Source: Polycladomyces zharkentensis (GTDB lineage: Bacteria > Bacillota > Bacilli > Thermoactinomycetales > JIR-001). From it: 64,000 nt of DNA. Below, piece after piece: positions 1 through 7,978 of this stretch. Location of the stretch: assembly GCF_016938855.1 (NCBI RefSeq), contig NZ_JAFHAP010000008.1, forward strand, positions 62,280 to 126,279. Direction: 5' to 3'. Below the pieces are notes generated by a model. It saw only the letters and a program-made list of their open reading frames with translations. It was not told where the DNA came from and searched no databases. Every line of letters begins with the position of its first letter. Position 1 is the stretch's first letter. Position numbers and translations under genes: made by a program.

Positions 1-122
1 AACGGAGGCAGGACATGTTGAGCATTTCCTGGAGCAGAATTCGCAAAATTGGGCCGGATATGGTGATCGTTGACTCGGTCGGGGAACGAAACGGTTGGCA
101 TCACGGCGGCAAAGGGCGGTAA
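1..122 (+). CDS. YlmC/YmxH family PRC-barrel sporulation protein, 3' end only
   Basis: The frame beginning at base 3 is open from the window edge to a TAA at 120-122 and gives 39 residues. It contains SWSRIRKIGPDMVIVD, which matches the remembered C-terminus of the small YlmC/YmxH family (IPW..I.KIG.D.VIV). In B. subtilis ymxH lies directly upstream of the dipicolinate synthase genes, so position agrees with sequence. The family has a PRC-barrel-like fold and no settled biochemical role. The gene is cut by the window start, and its tail (RNGWHHGGKGR) is longer than in B. subtilis as I recall it. Confidence 0.7.
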   Translation, partial: RRQDMLSISWSRIRKIGPDMVIVDSVGERNGWHHGGKGR

Positions 123-232
123 CCGATTCTTTTACCCTGTCATATGATGGCATCATACAGCGGCGATTTCCTATTGGGAGGGTTCGGTTGGGGACGTCTC
201 GTGAACGCTCCAAGGGAAAGGGGTCTTGGAGG

Positions 233-1132
233 ATGCTGACAGGGAAACATGTCGCGTTCCTCGGCGGGGATGCCCGTCAGTTGGAAGTGATCAAAAGTTG
301 CATTGAACTGCATGCCACAGTGAGTTTGATCGGGTTCGACAACCTGCAAAAGCCGTTCAGTGAAGCGAACCACCGCGAATTGACCCATGAATTGCTCGAA
401 ACGGTGGACATTTTGGTGTTGCCGATCGTGGGAACGGATGAGAACGGTCAGGTGGACAGTGTTTTCACCTCCAAAAAATTGGTCCTGACGGAAAAGCACA
501 TACAATCCCTGCCCCGTCACGCCACCATCTATGCCGGCATGGCCAAACCGTACCTGCAGAATCTCTGTGCGGCTCATGGGATACGTCTGATCGAACTGCT
601 GAACCGGGACGATGTGGCCATCTACAACTCCATTCCGACGGTGGAAGGTGCACTGATGATGGCCATTCAAAACACTGATTTCACCATTCACGGTTCCGTG
701 TCGATGGTGTTGGGGCTGGGGCGTGTCGGATTGACACTGGCACGAACGTTGAGCGCGCTTGGCGCGAAAACCCGTGTGGGTGTTCGAAGGTCGGAACATG
801 TGGCTCGCGCGGTAGAAATGGGCTTGCAACCTTTTTACTTACATGATTTGGCGCGGCAGGTACATGATGTGGACTTATTGTTTAATACCGTTCCCTCCTT
901 GGTCGTGACGGCGCAAGTGATTGCGCGGATGCCGCACCATGCGGTCATCATCGACCTGGCGTCCAAACCCGGCGGCGTCGATTTCCGGTACGCGGATAAG
1001 AGGGGAATCAAAGCAATGCTGGCCCCCAGTCTGCCCGGCATCGTGGCTCCCAAGACGGCGGGTCGGATCCTGGCGCGGACGATGACCCGCCTGATGATGC
1101 AGGACATGGGGACGGAAGAGGTGAAAACATGA
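233..1132 (+). CDS. dpaA: Dipicolinate synthase subunit A
   Basis: This is the NAD(P)-binding subunit of dipicolinate synthase, which oxidises the dihydrodipicolinate-pathway intermediate to pyridine-2,6-dicarboxylate in the mother cell for export to the spore core. The 299-residue product begins MLTGKHVAFLGGDARQLEVI and carries a second Rossmann signature (VLGLGRVGLTLAR) near residue 190, followed by DLASKPGG and LPGIVAPKTAG, all characteristic of SpoVFA. An in-frame ATG at 95 would add 46 residues unlike the family and overlap the upstream gene. ATG 233 fits the usual length of about 297 and has AAAGGGG upstream. The stop overlaps the dpaB start by four bases, so the two are translationally coupled. 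Expression in the mother cell under sigma-K is known for the family; I see no convincing sigma-K promoter. Confidence 0.95.
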   Translation: MLTGKHVAFLGGDARQLEVIKSCIELHATVSLIGFDNLQKPFSEANHRELTHELLETVDILVLPIVGTDENGQVDSVFTSKKLVLTEKHIQSLPRHATIYAGMAKPYLQNLCAAHGIRLIELLNRDDVAIYNSIPTVEGALMMAIQNTDFTIHGSVSMVLGLGRVGLTLARTLSALGAKTRVGVRRSEHVARAVEMGLQPFYLHDLARQVHDVDLLFNTVPSLVVTAQVIARMPHHAVIIDLASKPGGVDFRYADKRGIKAMLAPSLPGIVAPKTAGRILARTMTRLMMQDMGTEEVKT

Positions 1133-1731
1133 ACCTGCAAGATAAAACGATTGGATTTGCATTGACCGGTTCTCACTGCACCCATGACGAAGTGTTGCCG
1201 CAGATGAAGCGACTCGTTCAATTGGGTGCCCGTGTCATCCCGATCATCTCTCATACGGTGGCCACGGTGGACAGCCGGTTTGGAACGGCGGAGGAATGGT
1301 TGTGCCGGATCAAGGAGATCACGCCGGAACCGATCATCTCCACCATACCGGAAGCGGAGCCGATCGGACCAAAAAAAATGTTGGATTGTCTCGTGATCGC
1401 ACCCTGCACGGGCAACTCGCTGGCGAGATTGGCCAATGCCTTGACGGATGGCCCCGTTTTGATGGCGGCCAAAGCCCAGATGCGCAATCATCGCCCCGTG
1501 GTGATTGCCATCTCCACCAATGATGCATTGGGCTTGAACGCTGCAAACCTGGCAAAATTGTTGGCTGCCAAAGATATCTATTTTGTCCCTTTTGGACAGG
1601 ACGCGCCCGAACAAAAACCCAAATCCATGGTGGCCAGGATGGAGTTGATCCCCGAAACCTGCGCAGCCGCGATGCAAGGTCGGCAATTACAACCCTTAAT
1701 AGTTGAAAAGTATCGCTACTTGACTTCATAA
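1129..1731 (+). CDS. dpaB: Dipicolinate synthase subunit B
   Basis: This is the flavoprotein-like subunit (SpoVFB) that partners DpaA. The product has 200 residues, the same as in B. subtilis. It opens with a phosphate-binding loop of the flavodoxin/UbiX-like fold (GFALTGSHCTHDEV, residues 9-22) and has VIAPCTGNSLARLANAL near residues 90-106, the region that contacts flavin in related proteins. Its ATG overlaps the dpaA stop (ATGA). The substrate comes from DapA two genes downstream, so this cluster links lysine-pathway flux to spore calcium dipicolinate. Confidence 0.95.
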   Translation: MNLQDKTIGFALTGSHCTHDEVLPQMKRLVQLGARVIPIISHTVATVDSRFGTAEEWLCRIKEITPEPIISTIPEAEPIGPKKMLDCLVIAPCTGNSLARLANALTDGPVLMAAKAQMRNHRPVVIAISTNDALGLNAANLAKLLAAKDIYFVPFGQDAPEQKPKSMVARMELIPETCAAAMQGRQLQPLIVEKYRYLTS

Positions 1732-1732
1732 T
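1703..1732 (+). promoter_or_regulatory. Candidate sigma-A promoter for asd
   Basis: TTGAAA (1703-1708) and CATAAT (1727-1732) are separated by 18 bases and overlap the end of dpaB. A separate vegetative promoter would make sense because asd, dapG and dapA are needed in growth while dpaAB are sporulation genes. The match is moderate and the call is inference. Confidence 0.35.
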
Positions 1733-1849
1733 AGTAAAGAGGCTTGTGAAGCAAACGAATGATACTGGTTTGCGACGCCAGCATATACAAGGGTTCGCCG
1801 CTTGTGGAACTGCATCGAGGCGAAACAGGAAACAGGGGAGGAGATGCCG

Positions 1850-2887
1850 ATGTCCGCACAAACGTATACGGTGGCCGTAGTCGGCGCAACGGGTGCGGTG
1901 GGAGAACAAATGATCAAAACCCTGGAGGAGAGAAACTTTCCTGTCGGGGAACTGAAACCGTTGGCCTCCGCGCGGTCGGCCGGAACCACCGTTCGTTTCC
2001 GCGGTCAGGAGATCGTCGTTCAGGAAGCCACTCCGGAAGCGTTTGAAGGAGTGGATATTGCTTTGTTCAGCGCAGGCGGCGGTGTCAGTAAAGAATTGGC
2101 GCCCGAGGCGGCCAAGCGCGGGGCGGTGGTCGTGGACAACTCGAGCGCTTTCCGCATGGAGCCGGATGTACCGTTGGTGGTGCCGGAGGTGAACCCGGAA
2201 GAAATCAAAAAGCACAAAGGGATCATCGCCAACCCGAACTGCTCCACGATTCAGATGGTGGTGGCGCTGAAGCCGTTGTACGACCGTTACGGAATCGAAC
2301 GGATCATCGTCTCCACCTATCAAGCCGTCTCCGGCTCCGGTGCCAAAGCGATGGCCGAGCTGGAGGCACAAACCCGCGCTTATGTGAACGGGGACGAAAT
2401 GCCGCTCAACGTGATGCCGGTTGCCAAGTTGGATAAGCATTATCCGATCGCGTTCAACGTGATCCCGCAATGCGACGTGGCGCAGGAGAACGGGTACACG
2501 TTTGAGGAAATGAAAATGGTCAACGAAACCCGCAAGATTTTCGGGGATGAGACGATCGGCGTGTCCGCCACGTGCGTGCGTGTGCCGGTATTGAGCGGCC
2601 ACAGTGAGTCCGTCTATGTGGAGTTGAAATCGGATTACGATCTGGACGAAGTGCGGGAGTTGTTGCAGAACGCACCGGGCGTGATCGTCCAAGACGACAT
2701 TTTCGAACAGATCTATCCGATGCCGGCGAACGTAGCGGGGCGGACAGAGGTGTTCGTTGGCCGCATCCGTCGGGATTTGACCAACCCCCGCGGACTCAAT
2801 CTGTGGGTAGTGGCGGACAACTTGTTGAAAGGCGCGGCAACCAACGCAGTACAGATCGCGGAAAAATGGATTGCATTTAAGGCATGA
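1850..2887 (+). CDS. asd: Aspartate-semialdehyde dehydrogenase
   Basis: The enzyme reduces aspartyl-4-phosphate to aspartate semialdehyde with NADPH, the branch point to lysine/diaminopimelate, threonine and methionine. The 345-residue protein has the nucleotide-binding GATGAVGEQM (residues 13-21 region), the catalytic Cys131 within ANPNCSTIQMV and the catalytic His251 within SGHSESVYVE. ATG 1850 is preferred over 1844 and 1802 because the ribosome site AGGGGAGGAG (1834-1843) is then correctly spaced and the N-terminus matches the family. The next gene dapG follows after 15 bases, so asd-dapG-dapA form an operon. Confidence 0.96.
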   Translation: MSAQTYTVAVVGATGAVGEQMIKTLEERNFPVGELKPLASARSAGTTVRFRGQEIVVQEATPEAFEGVDIALFSAGGGVSKELAPEAAKRGAVVVDNSSAFRMEPDVPLVVPEVNPEEIKKHKGIIANPNCSTIQMVVALKPLYDRYGIERIIVSTYQAVSGSGAKAMAELEAQTRAYVNGDEMPLNVMPVAKLDKHYPIAFNVIPQCDVAQENGYTFEEMKMVNETRKIFGDETIGVSATCVRVPVLSGHSESVYVELKSDYDLDEVRELLQNAPGVIVQDDIFEQIYPMPANVAGRTEVFVGRIRRDLTNPRGLNLWVVADNLLKGAATNAVQIAEKWIAFKA

Positions 2888-2902
2888 AGAAGGGATCGGT
2901 CA

Positions 2903-4141
2903 ATGAAGATTTTAGTACAAAAGTTTGGCGGCACTTCGTTGGCCACCTATGAGTTGCGCCAACGGGTGATTCATCATATTCGGAACGGGTTGAACGAAGG
3001 ATATCAACTGGTCGTGGTCGTGTCGGCGATGGGACGCAAGGGGGACCCCTACGCTACCGACACCTTGTTGGATCTGATCAATCAAAACGGGCGTTCTCTC
3101 CGAGCGAGAGAACGCGATTTATTGCTGAGTTGCGGAGAAATCATCTCCGCAACCACTTTGTCAAGCATGTTGCACCGGGAAGGAATCGATAATACGGTAC
3201 TGACCGGTGGGCAAGCAGGCATCATTACCAATCATCAGCATAACAACGCTCAAATCATCACGATCAATCCCAACCGCATCCGTCAAGAGCTGAACAAGGG
3301 AAAAGTGGTCATCGTCGCCGGTTTTCAAGGAAAAACCACCGACGGCGAAATCACCACGCTTGGTCGCGGCGGGAGCGATACGACGGCCACCGCTCTGGGT
3401 GTTGCGCTGGGAGCGGAATTGGTGGATATCTTCACCGACGTGGACGGAATCATGACGGCTGATCCGCGGATCGTGGAGGATGCGGTTCCGTTGGAAACCG
3501 TCACCTATACGGAGATGTGCAATTTGGCCTTTCAGGGAGCCAAGGTGATTCACCCCCGTGCGGTGGAAATCGCCATGCAAACCAATGTACCGATTCGCGT
3601 CCGTTCGACGATGACGGATAATCCGGGGACGCTGGTCACCAGTGCCTCGGAAGTGACGCGTCTGGCCGGGGAAGTGCAGGATCGTCTGATCACCGGCATC
3701 ACGCAAGTGCCCAATGTTACGCAGATCAAAGTAAAAGCCAAGGAAGGGCAATACGATTTTCAGCTCAAGGTGTTCAAGGCGATGGCCGAAAACGGCATCA
3801 GCGTCGATTTTATCAACGTCAACCCCAGCGGCGTTGCCTATACCGTGTTTGACGAATTGGCGGATCGGGCAGAAGAAATCCTCCGATCCATCGGTTTTGA
3901 ACCGGAATTGCACCGTCATTGTGCCAAGGTCTCCGCGGTGGGCGCAGGTATCGCCGGTGTGCCGGGTGCGATGGCCAAGATGGTGGAGGCGTTGACGGAA
4001 GAGGATATTCAAATATTGCAGTCCGCCGATTCGCATACTACCTTGTGGGTGTTGGTGCGCGGGGAGGATATGGTGAAGGCGGTTCGGGCGTTGCACCGTA
4101 AATTTGAGCTGCACAACATCCACTGTCAGACGGCGGAGTGA
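2903..4141 (+). CDS. dapG: Aspartate kinase I (diaminopimelate-sensitive type)
   Basis: Aspartokinase phosphorylates aspartate at the first step of the pathway. The 412-residue product starts MKILVQKFGGTSLA, with the KFGGTS kinase motif at residues 7-12, the ATP-site segment LGRGGSDTTA near 155-165 and FTDVDGIMTADPR near 180. The C-terminal 150 residues form the paired ACT regulatory domains. Its place between asd and dapA matches B. subtilis dapG, whose isozyme is feedback-inhibited by meso-diaminopimelate. That regulatory assignment comes from synteny and not from a visible residue. AAGAAGGGA precedes the ATG. Confidence 0.93.
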   Translation: MKILVQKFGGTSLATYELRQRVIHHIRNGLNEGYQLVVVVSAMGRKGDPYATDTLLDLINQNGRSLRARERDLLLSCGEIISATTLSSMLHREGIDNTVLTGGQAGIITNHQHNNAQIITINPNRIRQELNKGKVVIVAGFQGKTTDGEITTLGRGGSDTTATALGVALGAELVDIFTDVDGIMTADPRIVEDAVPLETVTYTEMCNLAFQGAKVIHPRAVEIAMQTNVPIRVRSTMTDNPGTLVTSASEVTRLAGEVQDRLITGITQVPNVTQIKVKAKEGQYDFQLKVFKAMAENGISVDFINVNPSGVAYTVFDELADRAEEILRSIGFEPELHRHCAKVSAVGAGIAGVPGAMAKMVEALTEEDIQILQSADSHTTLWVLVRGEDMVKAVRALHRKFELHNIHCQTAE

Positions 4142-4157
4142 ACGGGGAGGGAACATC

Positions 4158-5027
4158 GTGAAATTCGGTCGATTGCTGACAGCCATGATCACGCCGTTCA
4201 CCTCGGAAGGAACCATTGATTGGCCGAAGGTGTCGGCGTTGATCGATCATTTGATCGCCACAGGTACGGAGACGATCGTCGTCGCGGGAACAACGGGAGA
4301 ATCGCCCACCCTCTCCCACGACGAGAAATTGGAGCTTTTCCGCCGTACGGTTCAACATGTGGCCGGCCGGGTCAAAGTGATGGCCAGTACAGGCAGCAAC
4401 AACACGGCGGCTTCCGTCGCATTGACGCGAGAAGCCGAACAAACGGGCGTCGACGGTGTCATGTTGGTGGCGCCGTACTACAACAAACCGTCACAGGAGG
4501 GACTGTACCGACATTTCCGGACGGTGGCCGAGGCCACATCCCTTCCGGTCATGGTATACAACATTCCGGGTCGCACCGGGGTGAATATGACCGTGGAAAC
4601 CATGGCCCGCTTGGCTGAGATCGACAATATTGTCGCTTTCAAGGAGGCAAGCGGCAATGTCATCCAGGCCGGGAAACTGGTTGAACGCGTACCCGAAGGC
4701 GTAGCGGTGTACAGCGGGGATGACGCACTCACCTTGCCGACGTTGGCGGTGGGCGGCCACGGGATCGTCAGTGTGGCCAGTCATGTTGTCGGCTCCGGTA
4801 TGCAGAAAATGATGCAATCGTATTTTGCGGGCGATGTGCAGACCGCCGCCAAACTGCATGCACGGTATCTGCCGTTGTTTGAAGGTTTGTTTATGGCCCC
4901 CAATCCGGTGCCGGTCAAATATGCTCTGTCGCTCAAAGGATTGTGCGAACCGCACGTCCGGCTGCCGCTGGTTGAACTGGATGATGAACAAAAAGAAAAA
5001 GTGAAGGCATTGGTGGAGGCGTTGTAA
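4158..5027 (+). CDS. dapA: 4-hydroxy-tetrahydrodipicolinate synthase
   Basis: DapA condenses aspartate semialdehyde with pyruvate. The 289-residue TIM-barrel protein has Thr45-Thr46 in VAGTTGES, the catalytic Tyr134 in VMVYNIPGRTG and the Schiff-base Lys162 in AFKEASGN. The start is GTG 4158 after a strong GGGGAGGG (4144-4151); an upstream in-frame ATG at 4104 lies inside dapG and lacks a ribosome site. Its product feeds both diaminopimelate synthesis and the dipicolinate synthase encoded upstream. A rho-independent terminator follows directly. Confidence 0.96.
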   Translation: MKFGRLLTAMITPFTSEGTIDWPKVSALIDHLIATGTETIVVAGTTGESPTLSHDEKLELFRRTVQHVAGRVKVMASTGSNNTAASVALTREAEQTGVDGVMLVAPYYNKPSQEGLYRHFRTVAEATSLPVMVYNIPGRTGVNMTVETMARLAEIDNIVAFKEASGNVIQAGKLVERVPEGVAVYSGDDALTLPTLAVGGHGIVSVASHVVGSGMQKMMQSYFAGDVQTAAKLHARYLPLFEGLFMAPNPVPVKYALSLKGLCEPHVRLPLVELDDEQKEKVKALVEAL

Positions 5028-5052
5028 GTCGCCTGAGGAAATTCTTTGTTGA

Positions 5053-5078
5053 GGGGTCCGGAACCGGACCCCTTTCTG
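5053..5078 (+). terminator. Intrinsic terminator of the dap operon
   Basis: A perfect 9-bp stem (GGGGTCCGG / CCGGACCCC, 5053-5061 and 5064-5072) with a two-base centre is followed by TTTCTGCTTT, 25 bases after the dapA stop. Confidence 0.8.
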
Positions 5079-5079
5079 C

Positions 5080-5330
5080 TTTGACACTCCCCACGTCTCT
5101 GAAGACGTGGGATTTCCGGGTCGTTGTGTCTTCAGCCGTTTCCGCTTTGGACAACCCCCGGGTTCAGGAATGTGTCATCGTTCCGTGCAGTGCTACAGCA
5201 AGGCTGCATGTATCCGCATGGGCGGTGTACCTGCGACCAACGGAAGTGCCCGTGGTATTACCCATGCACGGGTTCCTCTGACACACTCTCATGGTTTCCG
5301 CAGATATCCTGATATGACGCACAAAATCCT
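5080..5330 (-). pseudogene. Degenerate TnpB (IS200/IS605-family) 3' relic with right-end hairpin
   Basis: On the minus strand the end of this stretch reads as a typical IS605-type right end: CCCACGTCTTCAGAGACGTGGG followed by GAGTGTCAA (window bases about 5082-5112). Just upstream on that strand, broken frames give RRYTAHADT and CGYMQPC, which resemble the terminal zinc-ribbon CGYTAHADxNAA of TnpB nucleases. Stops and frameshifts disrupt it, and no N-terminal RuvC core is recognisable. The piece is therefore read as the decayed 3' part of tnpB with the overlapping guide-RNA region. The left boundary (higher coordinates) is uncertain. Confidence 0.45.
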
Positions 5331-5533
5331 GCTGCCAGCAGGACGAGCACGGCTTGATGTTTCCAACATTTCGGGTTTGCCCTGACAATCCCGTGAAGGG
5401 GGATAACGGGCAAAGCAATCAAAATACCCAAGGTACTTCCTCTGGTCGCCGTGGGCTTTCGACCAACCAGTTTTGTCATCCGTCCGGTGAAAGAACGCTT
5501 TTTCCCCTTCAACAACGTGGTCGCCATACAGGG

Positions 5534-5848
5534 ATGTCGGGAGATATGGGACATGGGCATGTCGGATTCTATGAGGACGGTTATGATATCGAAGCAATTG
5601 GTTTTGAGAACGAAGAAGAAACTTGGGATGTATACTTCAATGATTTCATGTATGAAGGATTGTTTGGTTTAAGTCACCCAAGAGATAAAACGCTTGGTGT
5701 ACTCATATTCAAGGCCAAAAGTTACGATGATGCATGGGAGAAGTTCCATGAATGGGTCAAAAATGTATGGCTCCCATTCAAAGAGTCGGCTGAAGACACA
5801 TCCCGCAACAAGCCGAGCAGACCGGAGAGGGTTACCGTCGGGAAGTAA
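5534..5848 (+). CDS. Orphan AT-rich ORF, hypothetical protein, possibly 5'-truncated
   Basis: The frame encodes about 104 residues from ATG 5534. From GFYEDGYDIEAIGFENEEET onward it reads like a real acidic protein (YFNDFMYEGLFGLSH, KSYDDAWEKFHEWVKNVWLPF). I do not recognise the family. Its codons are much more AT-rich than those of neighbouring genes, which suggests recent transfer. The frame continues upstream to 5354 through sequence that looks non-coding, so the true start may have been lost when the neighbouring element inserted. No good ribosome site precedes ATG 5534. A terminator lies 35 bases downstream. Confidence 0.45.
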   Translation: MSGDMGHGHVGFYEDGYDIEAIGFENEEETWDVYFNDFMYEGLFGLSHPRDKTLGVLIFKAKSYDDAWEKFHEWVKNVWLPFKESAEDTSRNKPSRPERVTVGK

Positions 5849-5883
5849 TCATCGAAGTCCAGTGGCTGAATGTCATCATGTTG

Positions 5884-5906
5884 GTCCCCGATTTTCGGGG
5901 ACTTTT
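5884..5906 (+). terminator. Intrinsic terminator
   Basis: GTCCCCGA (5884-5891) pairs with TCGGGGAC (5895-5902) across a TTT loop, followed by TTTT. It closes the accessory patch and insulates rnjB. Confidence 0.7.
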
Positions 5907-5948
5907 GTCTGTTTGGCAAAAAGTCGACTCAAATTTTTCTTCCCTTTC

Positions 5949-5978
5949 TTGCCAGAGGGTTTTCCATTCGTGTATAAT
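5949..5978 (+). promoter_or_regulatory. Sigma-A promoter of rnjB
   Basis: TTGCCA (5949-5954) and TATAAT (5973-5978) lie 18 bases apart. The start would be near 5985, giving a leader of about 55 bases before the TTG start codon at 6039. Confidence 0.7.
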
Positions 5979-6038
5979 AACCTTAAGTGACTTGTGCGGT
6001 TTCGGGTGAGCTACAACTGAATACAGGAGGTTACGTTT

Positions 6039-7718
6039 TTGACTAAGCACAACCTACGAGGCAAACTGACGATTTTTGCACTCGGTGGGTTGGATGAAAT
6101 CGGGAAAAACATGTACGTGGTACAGTACGGGGATGATATCGTCGTCATCGATGCCGGACTGATGTTTCCTGAAGAAGACATGCTCGGGATCGATGTGGTG
6201 ATTCCGGATATCACGTACCTGTTGGAAAATCGTGAGAAAGTACGCGGGATCATCATTACACACGGACACGAGGATCATATTGGCGCATTGCCTTACATTC
6301 TGCGCTATCTGAACGTACCGGTTTTCGGAACCAAGTTGACTTTGGGCCTGATCGAACACAAATTGCGCGAAGCGCATCTGTTGAACGAGACGAAACGGGT
6401 ATTGATCAACAACCGCTCGGAGATCAAGCTTGGTTCGATGAAAGCGACGTTTTTCCGGACCAATCACAGCATTCCGGACTCGGTCGGTGTCTGCTTGGAA
6501 ACACCGGAAGGAATCGTGGTGCACACCGGTGATTTCAAGTTCGATATGACGCCGGTGAACGGCCAGACAGCAGACTTGCACAAGATGGCGGAGATCGGAA
6601 AACGAGGAGTGTTGTGTCTGCTGTCGGACAGTACCAATGCTGAACGTCCAGGATTTACCGGATCGGAAAAAAGCGTGGGCGAATCGATCGAAGAAGTGTT
6701 TCGGAAAGCGAAGCAACGAATTATCGTCGCTACATTCGCTTCCAATATCCACCGTATCCAGCAGGTTGTGGATGCGTGTTACAACAACGGTCGCAAACTG
6801 GCCGTCGTGGGTCGGAGCATGGTTAACGTCGTCAATATCGGCATGGAACTTGGTTATCTGCGGGTGCCATCCGATTTGCTGATCGATCCGGATGATATCG
6901 GCCGGTTGCCTGCCAATCGGGTGGCGGTGATCTCCACCGGAAGCCAGGGAGAGCCGATGTCCGCTCTGACACGCATGGCACATGCTTCCCACAGGAAAGT
7001 GGAAGTGCTTCCGGGGGATACCGTTATCATCGCAGCCACACCGATTCCGGGGAACGAGAAATTCGTCGCACGCACGGTAGACCAATTGTTCCGAATCGGA
7101 GCAGATGTGGTGTACAACGCCAATACGCCAAACGGGGTTCACGTGTCCGGTCACGGTCACCAAGAGGACCTGAAACTGATGCTCAATCTGATCCGTCCCA
7201 AGTACTTCATCCCGATTCATGGTGAGTACCGCATGTTGCGGGCTCACGCCCAACTCGCCGAATCCGTCGGAGTGAAACCGGAAAACATTTTTATCTGCGA
7301 TAATGGCGACACTGTCGAAATATCAAATGGAAAAGCGCGATACGGACCCAAGATTCCCACCGGCAACATTCTGATTGACGGCTTGGGGGTCGGAGATGTC
7401 GGCAATATTGTTTTAAGAGACCGCAAACTGTTGTCACAAGATGGAATTTTGGTGGTTGTAGTCACCCTCAGCAAAACCAACGGGGCCATCTTGTCCGGAC
7501 CCGATATCATCTCGCGCGGTTTTGTCTACGTGCGCGAATCGGAACAACTGATGGAAGAAGCCAACCGCATCGTCACGCAGACGATGGAGAAATGCGTCAA
7601 AGATCGCGTCAGCGAATGGGCTTCTCTGAAAACCAGCATTCGGGATAGCCTGAGTCGATTCCTGTACGAACGGACGCGGCGACGGCCGATGATTTTGCCG
7701 ATTATCATGGAAGTGTGA
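6039..7718 (+). CDS. rnjB: Ribonuclease J (rnjB locus)
   Basis: This is a metallo-beta-lactamase/beta-CASP ribonuclease with expected endonuclease and 5'-3' exonuclease activity in mRNA decay. The 559-residue protein has the metal motif His75-Gly-His77-Glu-Asp79-His80, the second metal site HTGDFKFD, the beta-CASP segment HVSGHG near residue 368 and the conserved C-terminal RRPMILPIIMEV. Translation starts at TTG 6039, eight bases after ACAGGAGG (6023-6030). The position between dapA and tepA is that of B. subtilis rnjB. As I recall it, B. subtilis RNase J2 has a degenerate HGHDENIG at the metal motif, whereas this protein keeps the complete active site and is therefore RNase J1-like chemically. 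Confidence 0.93.
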   Translation: MTKHNLRGKLTIFALGGLDEIGKNMYVVQYGDDIVVIDAGLMFPEEDMLGIDVVIPDITYLLENREKVRGIIITHGHEDHIGALPYILRYLNVPVFGTKLTLGLIEHKLREAHLLNETKRVLINNRSEIKLGSMKATFFRTNHSIPDSVGVCLETPEGIVVHTGDFKFDMTPVNGQTADLHKMAEIGKRGVLCLLSDSTNAERPGFTGSEKSVGESIEEVFRKAKQRIIVATFASNIHRIQQVVDACYNNGRKLAVVGRSMVNVVNIGMELGYLRVPSDLLIDPDDIGRLPANRVAVISTGSQGEPMSALTRMAHASHRKVEVLPGDTVIIAATPIPGNEKFVARTVDQLFRIGADVVYNANTPNGVHVSGHGHQEDLKLMLNLIRPKYFIPIHGEYRMLRAHAQLAESVGVKPENIFICDNGDTVEISNGKARYGPKIPTGNILIDGLGVGDVGNIVLRDRKLLSQDGILVVVVTLSKTNGAILSGPDIISRGFVYVRESEQLMEEANRIVTQTMEKCVKDRVSEWASLKTSIRDSLSRFLYERTRRRPMILPIIMEV

Positions 7719-7721
7719 TCT

Positions 7722-7768
7722 CGAGCCGAGAGTCCTTGTCTCACAAGGGCGCTCGGCTCGCTTCCTTT
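7722..7768 (+). terminator. Intrinsic terminator after rnjB
   Basis: CGAGCCGAG (7722-7730) pairs with CTCGGCTCG (7752-7760), with an inner CCTTGT/ACAAGG stem, followed by CTTCCTTTT. Confidence 0.75.
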
Positions 7769-7978
7769 TAGTGGATGTACATATAATGCGAATGTCCTTT
7801 CTTGGCATTCTTCATAACGTCATACTCGCTGACAGCCGGACAAAACGAGGCAGCAGCGTCTCTTCTTGGGATACCACCTCAGTGACCAAACCGTCAATTC
7901 TCTTTGGAGGACAGGAGCAGAGTCACAATGGTGAAGTTCGAAGAAAGAATCCCGCGCTGTTGCTTCTTCGGCGTTATC

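Noticed and set aside
1732-1849. Lysine riboswitch before asd-dapG
   Set aside because: The gap is only 118 bases, shorter than a lysine aptamer with its expression platform, and no conserved core was seen.
1334-2692. A 452-residue minus-strand open frame opposite dpaB and asd
   Set aside because: It mirrors the codon bias of the plus-strand genes, with His/Arg-rich, motif-free sequence typical of an antisense shadow.
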